DNA from: Strongylocentrotus purpuratus | Lineage: Eukaryota; Echinodermata; Echinoidea; Camarodonta; Strongylocentrotidae | Direction: 5' to 3' | DNA length: 64,000 nt | NCBI RefSeq assembly: GCF_000002235.5 | Contig: NW_022145613.1 | Location: 15,825,883-15,889,882 of the forward strand | Part shown: positions 57,820-64,000 of the stretch, piece by piece | Numbering within the stretch: position 1 is the first letter of the stretch | Layout of the letters: every line of letters begins with the position of its first letter | Program-made: the position numbers and the translations under genes | Notes under the pieces: model-generated | Databases searched by the model: none | What the model was told of the DNA's origin: nothing | What the model saw: the letters and a program-made list of their open reading frames with translations, nothing else

Positions 57820-59594
57820 GATCAGCAGATTTTCAGCTATTTTCAAGAAAAGGGCAATATAGGTCATTCAGTGTGCAGAGTAAATACTCATAATGTATAC
57901 GTGGATTCAGGAGTGCCGGAAACCCTGCCCTCTTTTTAAAAATTTAACATGAAAATTAATTATTACGTAATAATAGCAAAGATTTGAATCACTCCCCCCC
58001 CCCCCCCCCTCAACCTTCCTTTCGTTGGAAGAACCGTAAAATGTTGTTTAGGTGGGCATCCATGGCATCGGTCATTAAGAATCAGAGGCCTTTTGTTCTT
58101 ATTTATTTTGAGTGCTTGCTCGCTTGTCTGTCTGTCTGAACAAATCTTTCTCCCCTTCGAACCGTTTGGGAGTTTAATTTGTGTATAAACAGACAATATA
58201 GATAGTGATAATGTGTAATGTAGACCTGCTAGGGAGAGAGAGAGAGAGAGAAGAAAAAAACAAAGAGGGGCATCGAGATCGAGATAGAGATAGAGAGAGG
58301 CAGACAGGTGAGGAACAGGGTTACATGCAGAGAAAGTTTGACAGAAGGAGGAGAAAAAGAAGAAGATTGAAAAAATACTGAGAGAAGAAAAAGATGGAAA
58401 GGAGAAACAGAATTAGAAAAGAAAGTCCGATTTTTGAAAAAAATCTTGAAAATGGCTTAGTTTTGAAGAAAAAAAAATACAAATTATGGAATAAGGGGTA
58501 GAGTAATTAACTTAGAATAAGTTTGACGAAGAACTTGTTTGCATTTGACCTTCATGGTTTCAATAAAGTGACTAAAATCAAATAAATGATGAATCAAATA
58601 CACCTAAATATGGATTTATTTTGTTCTAGAAATAAACCATTTTATCGTACTTTTACTTATATAACTCACATCTGCAACTCAATGCAAATAACATTCTATA
58701 ATACGGTGTTGATTGCACGATTTCCCAGTAATATAAGGGCAATAATACAACATTTAGGATATTAAGTTCATTTGTATGAAAGCAGAAAATTAGGAAAAAC
58801 AGAATTTAAAATAAATCGGACCAATGACACGGACTTTGAAGGTTTGAAAATGCATGAGATCACTAAGTCTAAATTAATCTCGAATATGTAATTTTGTCGG
58901 TGGATTGTGACGAAGTTGTGGAGCAGTAGTGGGTACTACACAAACTATAGATTATAGATAGGTTATTATTGTAGATCCTCTTAAAGAAAGAGACTCCCCT
59001 GAGTAACACATTTTCGAAGAGTGATATTTTAGTCATTTTATATGTGAAAACAAATCGAAAAATTTTCTGGCACTACATCTCAGTGAGATCTCAGTGACAC
59101 TTTGAAGTGGCCATAAATATAGTGATTTCAACTTTAAAAAGTGCACTACTTTCTAATTCTTTGACCTACTGAATTCACTCAAACTTTCGCCAGTCTGCTT
59201 TTCTTATTTGTATTGCTTTCTATTAGAGTAGTAGTAGGTTGGACTCTCCTTTAAGCAGATATATATATATATATATATATATATCTACCAAGCGAAACAA
59301 TTACAGTTACTTTCATGTAAACAATCATGTATCCAGGGCCGTAGCCATGGTTTGATGTTTTTTTTTAGGGGGGGGGGGACATACATGTAATTGATCGACG
59401 TCCTTGGGAGGGGTCTAAAAAAGTTCAACCGATCGTGGATTTTTTGAGGGGGGGGGGCACGTGCTATTCCCTACAGGAAGAAAAAGACACGACCTTTCGT
59501 TTTGGTCTTTTGTGGTAAGTTATAATGCAACAAAAGCCAAATACACATTTCAAATGTAATTAATGTGTACGCCAACACTTGAAGATTATCACCC

Positions 59595-59640
<46 letters not shown>

Positions 59641-59905
59641 GCGCGTGTGTTTGTGTGTGGGTGTTGTGTGTACCCTATCCCCCTGTCTTTCTCTCCTTTT
59701 CTCTTTCTTTCTCTCTCTCTCTCTCTCTTTCTCCGCGTTGCGATGAAATAGCCAAAAGGCACTGTTGAATATATTTACCATGCGATACTTGTACAATAAA
59801 TATCTATACCACAAATTACTTCGACGCATAACTTTGGTTTCAACATGTTCATAAAGTAAACAGCGAATTAGACTGAAAACAAATATGTCTCAATTTTCAA
59901 ACTTA
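57820..59905. other. Upstream of gene 4
   Basis: C run at 57990-58008, GA tract at 58230-58300, (AT)n at 59261-59285, CT/GT tracts at 59599-59735. A minus-strand donor gtaagttt at about 59900 after ACACGG could close a leader exon for gene 4; this is weak. Confidence 0.3.
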
Positions 59906-60832
59906 CCCGTGTATTTAGTTTTCCTTCAATATTTTCTCTCCGTCATCTAGTGCATCAATTTAAATTGTCGACCAGTGGTATTAATGGATTGTGTGTAATC
60001 CAACTTTTTCCTGTTTTGAGTGGCGTGTTTCTTACAGTTAATTAGTTCACAGAGCTTCCAAATGTGTGTGCTATTAGGACAAGTGCAATTTCGGAAATGA
60101 CAGTGTGTGTTTTCTTTCCGGAGCACAATACCAAAGAGTCAACATTAGCTACATACGTTGATGGCGTGAAATCATTTCCTCTATTGAAATCGTTGAGGTG
60201 TGAAACCTGTAAAAAATTCGCATACATGTATCCATTCAACCATTTATTGAAAAAACATTTGTAGATGATTTATGGATTTATGAAAGGAAACAAAGTCACA
60301 GCTAAAACTGTTGTGCTCTGGCGCCATCACATGTCGGATTCCAATATCTTTGCGAGGGGCACATTGACTTTGATCGTGAGGGCCCGGTTGGGGTACTTCT
60401 TTCATTTTAGGAGAGGATTGAGGGTTGGGGTAGTGGTGAGATATCTCCATTCGCTTAATACAAACCGACGATGAAATATCCCGATTTCGAAACTGACTCG
60501 CGGTGTTAAGGGGGTAATGCAAAACCAAAGATACAAGCATACGCGCACATGCCAAATAAACAGTTTGTATTTGTTTTGTTTTTCCGTTAGTTGTTTTTTT
60601 AATTCATTCAATATAACAACAATATGAATAGTTGTTCAAAATACAATCCTTATTCATCATAATAACATAACTCAATCAGCTTAAAACATGTTCAGTTCTT
60701 AAATTACGATCGAAAATATAAATTCAACGAGATAAGTTATCATATAAACAAATTATGACCCCTTCCATTACAACCCCAGCCAAAACGTAACCCACTACCA
60801 TCTGCAATTCTCTCATCCTTACACGTACAAAT

Positions 60833-60918
60833 CATGGGCGTAAATCCTTACGTAATACCTATTGTTCAGGGGGGATGAACGATGAACAATAGGTATCAAT
60901 TGCAGATTTACGCCCGTG
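60833..60918. mobile_element. 86-bp MITE, same family as 40326
   Basis: Same ends (CATGGGCGTAAATC, GATTTACGCCCGTG) and the same CCTATTGTTCAGGGGG arm, flanked by exact GTACAAAT repeats (60825-60832, 60919-60926). Confidence 0.85.
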
Positions 60919-60999
60919 GTACAAATACACACTCAAATACGTGTACACACCACAATAATATACACTCACACGCAAGAACACCCCCTAACCCCACAGCCC

Positions 61000-61005
61000 C
61001 CCCCC

Positions 61006-61045
<40 letters not shown>
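61000..61045. repeat. CA microsatellite
   Basis: C run followed by (CA)n at 61008-61042. Confidence 0.85.
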
Positions 61046-61047
<2 letters not shown>

Positions 61048-61184
61048 AAACACCAAACACATAGCAAGGTTACCTGTTCACATTTGTATTCAGTTCGAAT
61101 TCGCAGACAACCTGTCTACCTTGATTGCTACGTTATTTTCATCCTCCATAATACCCTACTAATTTTGTGCGTCTTAACTGGAAC

Positions 61185-61597
61185 TAGCCTATCCGATATG
61201 CGTCGGGCTTTATAAGTAATCTAATCGCGTTTATATGGAGAGTAACATAGGAGCGGTCAGCCCGAGCGCCTATCATCACTGGTGCATGTGAAAAGTTTTA
61301 TTTTCTTTTATGTACCATGTTTCGTTCGTAGAAAATCTACGAACCCCCTGCAAAGCTCTTTCATGAATATTTATGTCGCATGGACCAAAATAGGCCAATG
61401 AGCGATGGGGAACGCGGAGATGATATTTGATTAGTTGAATCAAAGTGATCGATCACCAAATAAGGCTAGTCTTATGAATCATGCATGAGAATACGCTCGT
61501 CACACATATGATACACATATATGAATAATGATGAGTTGACCAGTGATGATAGGCGCTTGCCATTTGCCATTTAGCCCAACGCCTATCGGATAGGCTA
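61185..61597. mobile_element. 413-bp foldback element with 9-bp duplication
   Basis: TAGCCTATCCGATA and TATCGGATAGGCTA ends, flanked by exact AACTGGAAC (61176-61184 and 61598-61606). The inverted arms also include AGCGCCTATCATCACTGG. A 9-bp target duplication fits Mutator-like elements better than hAT. Confidence 0.8.
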
Positions 61598-61609
61598 AAC
61601 TGGAACTGG

Positions 61610-62480
61610 AAGGTAAATGGTTTTCTCCATTGATTAACACAAAAGTATGATACTAAATCACACACCTAATTCTTTTGAAGTGTTTAGAGGGGGATTTAAA
61701 AGCACAATGGAATAAGGAAATTTGTATACGAATGCATTAGCACAAATACCCAGAGTCGCCTGGTTAAAATGCGTAGTCACCAAAGCAATTCAGTTAGCAA
61801 ATAGCACCGTTGAACGAAACATTAAAGAGAAGGTTGAGTTCTGGGAAGAGGTGAAAAACAATTTGTGAGCGTTATCATTGTTATCATGCAAGTGTGAAAG
61901 AACATCAGATAAAAAATGTTCCCTGAATAGCATGGCTCGATCTTCAAATAATTTCATATTATAAATATGGCATGTAACAACATAAAAATCGGGACGGATT
62001 TTTACGCCTCATGTTCGTGTAGCCCCATATATACATCTTTCTGTGTACAGTGGTGGTAACTTTCCAAAGACTGGGCCAAATTTCTTATCATTTTCATGAT
62101 TTCAGAACCTTGCAGTACACACCACTACTTGTATGCTAGATGATCAACCTTTTCTGATCGATTCCATACCGTTTCTTTGACAATCAAACCGCATGACCAG
62201 TGTTTTTATATAGTAATTAATTCAAGAGCATAATTTCATGATAGGTCAAGCTGTAAAAGATTCGGAAAAGAAAAACCACAAAAAATAAATGTTACACAAA
62301 TTCCCGAGTAGAATTATCATTTCTAGAGTCCAGAATTATTTTGTTACGACGCTTCAGTTATTAACAAGTCTTTTCTAGAATTAACTCCAAAAAAACTACA
62401 TAAACTACTAGTCACGCGCATAGAATTAAAGCAACCATATCATGTTTGATACGAACCCCCTTTTTTATAAACATAATGTT
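61610..62480. other. AT-rich stretch, nothing recognised
   Basis: No supported gene, repeat or element ends between the two foldbacks. Confidence 0.3.
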
Positions 62481-62486
62481 ATATAA

Positions 62487-62645
62487 AGATATTGACTGGC
62501 AGGGGTATAATATAACATTCTTTGGACCGCTGAGGGAGTTATATTTTCCCAAGTGGTATATTTTCCCGAAGCGCGCAGCGCTAAGGGAAAATATAACTCT
62601 CTTCAGGTCCGAAGAATGTTATATACCCCCTGCCAGTCAATATCT
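62487..62645. mobile_element. 159-bp foldback element
   Basis: AGATATTGACTGGCAGGGG and its inverse enclose a near-perfect stem (TATAACATTCTT, GTTATATTTTCCC) with a loop at AAGCGCGCAGCGCT. Target repeats not resolved. Confidence 0.7.
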
Positions 62646-62894
62646 GTTTTATTAGATAGCGTTGGTTTGAAAATTTAGGGGGGGATCCTTATTTTGGCGA
62701 ACGGATTTTTTTTTTTTTCCATTTTTTTTCCATTTTTTTTTTTCGGAGACAAACAGAGAAGAACAAAATTGGAAAAAATAATTACAAGGGAAAAATAGAA
62801 TTCGAAAGAAAAAAAATCTTAGAAAAAAACATTTTGGGGAAAAACAAAATTCGAAAAAAAAATGACCCTCGGTATTGGTGTAATTTGTATAATA

Positions 62895-63213
62895 AGGGAG
62901 TTTACAGATAGCACATGGTACAAATGACCCCAAATATCCACATATCTTTTACACATGGAGAAGTTCCACTTTGAGCATCTTAGAATAATAACTGCCAAAG
63001 TCCTAGATGTGCTTCATGAATACCTTTTGTTTGCCCTCTTGAAAAGAATACTTCCACCTGCGTATCTTAGAATGTACCGTTGGTGCATAAACGAATAATG
63101 TTACATAACTTTCATGAGCGCATATCCAGTATTCATCTCTGGTGGGTTTTACCTTTTTGGTACAAAGGACCTTCATCTGCCCATGCGCAGATTGTATCTG
63201 TAAACTCCCTTAT
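62895..63213. mobile_element. MITE-like repeat, second copy
   Basis: Ends AAGGGAGTTTACAGAT and ATCTGTAAACTCCCTT with the same interior as 54145-54460. Confidence 0.65.
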
Positions 63214-63564
63214 TGGTCTCATACGGTCCTCAAAAGGGCGACATGCATTGATTAAAAATATATTCATTTCACCAGCTGGTTAATAAAACACTTGAAAGTG
63301 ACCGGTCAGGAAAATATAACAATTACTACCCTCTCCATTATATCACGTGACGAGCTCTGGACCAAGCGCATATCGGTATCTGTTTAAGCTATATAAATGT
63401 TTGTTGACCTGTTCTTTGTTTTTGCGATGAATCTATTTTTTAACAAAATCTTAAACGGAATGTTGGCATTCGAATGATCTGCCTAAAATAACAACAAACG
63501 ATGTTGGAGGTAGCGTTCAAAATATTTTATATAGAAATTAATTTTTACATAAAAAATTATGTAT

Positions 63565-63603
63565 GTTTCTCTCTCTCTCTCTCTCCCGCTGTCTCCCTCC
63601 CCT

Positions 63604-63657
<54 letters not shown>

Positions 63658-63716
63658 ACGCACACAACCACATGCAGCATACTTGCACTAGGCTCACTTT
63701 CCCTTCCCTTTTTTCA

Positions 63717-63766
<50 letters not shown>

Positions 63767-63990
63767 ATCTCTCGATCTCCCTGTCTTTGTCCCTTTCATA
63801 TCTCATCCTTGTTTCCTTCCTTTCATTTCTCTTTCTTTGTCCGTCTCATATCTCATCATCGTTTTTCTTCCTTCCATTCCTCTCTCATTCTTGTTTTTTC
63901 TCTTTCTAATGTTCTCTCTATCCCTCTTTTTCTTAATGTCTCTCTGTCTTTCCCTCCATTCCTTTCTCTGTCTTGGTTACTCTACCTCTC
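63565..63990. repeat. CT and CA microsatellites at right edge
   Basis: (CT)n at 63570-63640, (CA)n at 63643-63660, (CT)n at 63716-63768, then CT-rich text related to 48060-48260. It resembles the CT tracts that follow the MS4A leader blocks. Confidence 0.8.
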
Positions 63991-64000
63991 CCTTTTTCTC

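Noticed and set aside
60064..60264. 66-codon frame with CETCKKFAYMYPFNHLLKKH
   Set aside because: The Cys/His spacing is not that of a C2H2 finger and no flanking exon signals were found.

Overview
The window looks like intron-rich, repeat-dense animal nuclear DNA. It is AT-rich overall, with long C or G homopolymers, GT-AG introns, tRNA-derived SINEs, small hAT-type elements and foldback elements. The mix, together with a cluster of CD20-like tetraspan genes, suggests a marine deuterostome, most likely an echinoderm such as a sea urchin. This is an inference from style, not from a database match. No bacterial, organellar or CRISPR features were seen. Main content: four genes of the MS4A/CD20-like four-transmembrane family lie on the minus strand with one shared exon plan. 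The plan is a first coding exon (N-terminus + TM1 + start of TM2), a 57-bp exon (rest of TM2), an exon of 132-159 bp (TM3 + extracellular loop), an exon of 135-141 bp (TM4), then tail exons. Gene 1 (exons at 3717-3995 and 117-173) runs off the left edge. Gene 2 (12226 down to 7046, perhaps 5506) has four clear exons. Gene 3 (41718 down to 35367) is complete, predicted at 323 aa, with a tail built of APYNQ-type repeats. Gene 4 (57819 down to 49509) has a Gln-rich repeat tail and a one-base frame break in its first exon. Genes 1 and 2 are products of a recent tandem duplication of about 8.23 kb whose junction is at 4840|4841. A conserved block containing a probable non-coding leader exon lies upstream of genes 2 and 3, and a third copy near 29-30 kb has no gene behind it. 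On the plus strand, 19.7-27.4 kb holds one different gene. Its product has acidic and repeated N-terminal sequence, two zinc-finger-like motifs, a tyrosine-recombinase (Crypton-like) domain and a Myb/SANT-like C-terminal exon. The large region changes frame about four times, so it is either a decaying copy or carries assembly indels. The rest is mobile and repeated DNA. Several elements have exact ends proved by target-site duplications: 571-3459 and its copy 8818-11694, 21533-22026, 30798-33659, 40326-40432, 51200-51580 and 60833-60918 (8 bp, hAT type), 61185-61597 (9 bp) and 34022-34883 (TA). Large foldbacks lie at 16.15-17.46 kb and 18.05-19.69 kb. Arrays of a roughly 110-bp minisatellite with a CCGCGCTTCGCGCGG hairpin core occur at five places, and a 134-bp satellite at 30.4-35.0 kb is split by two insertions.
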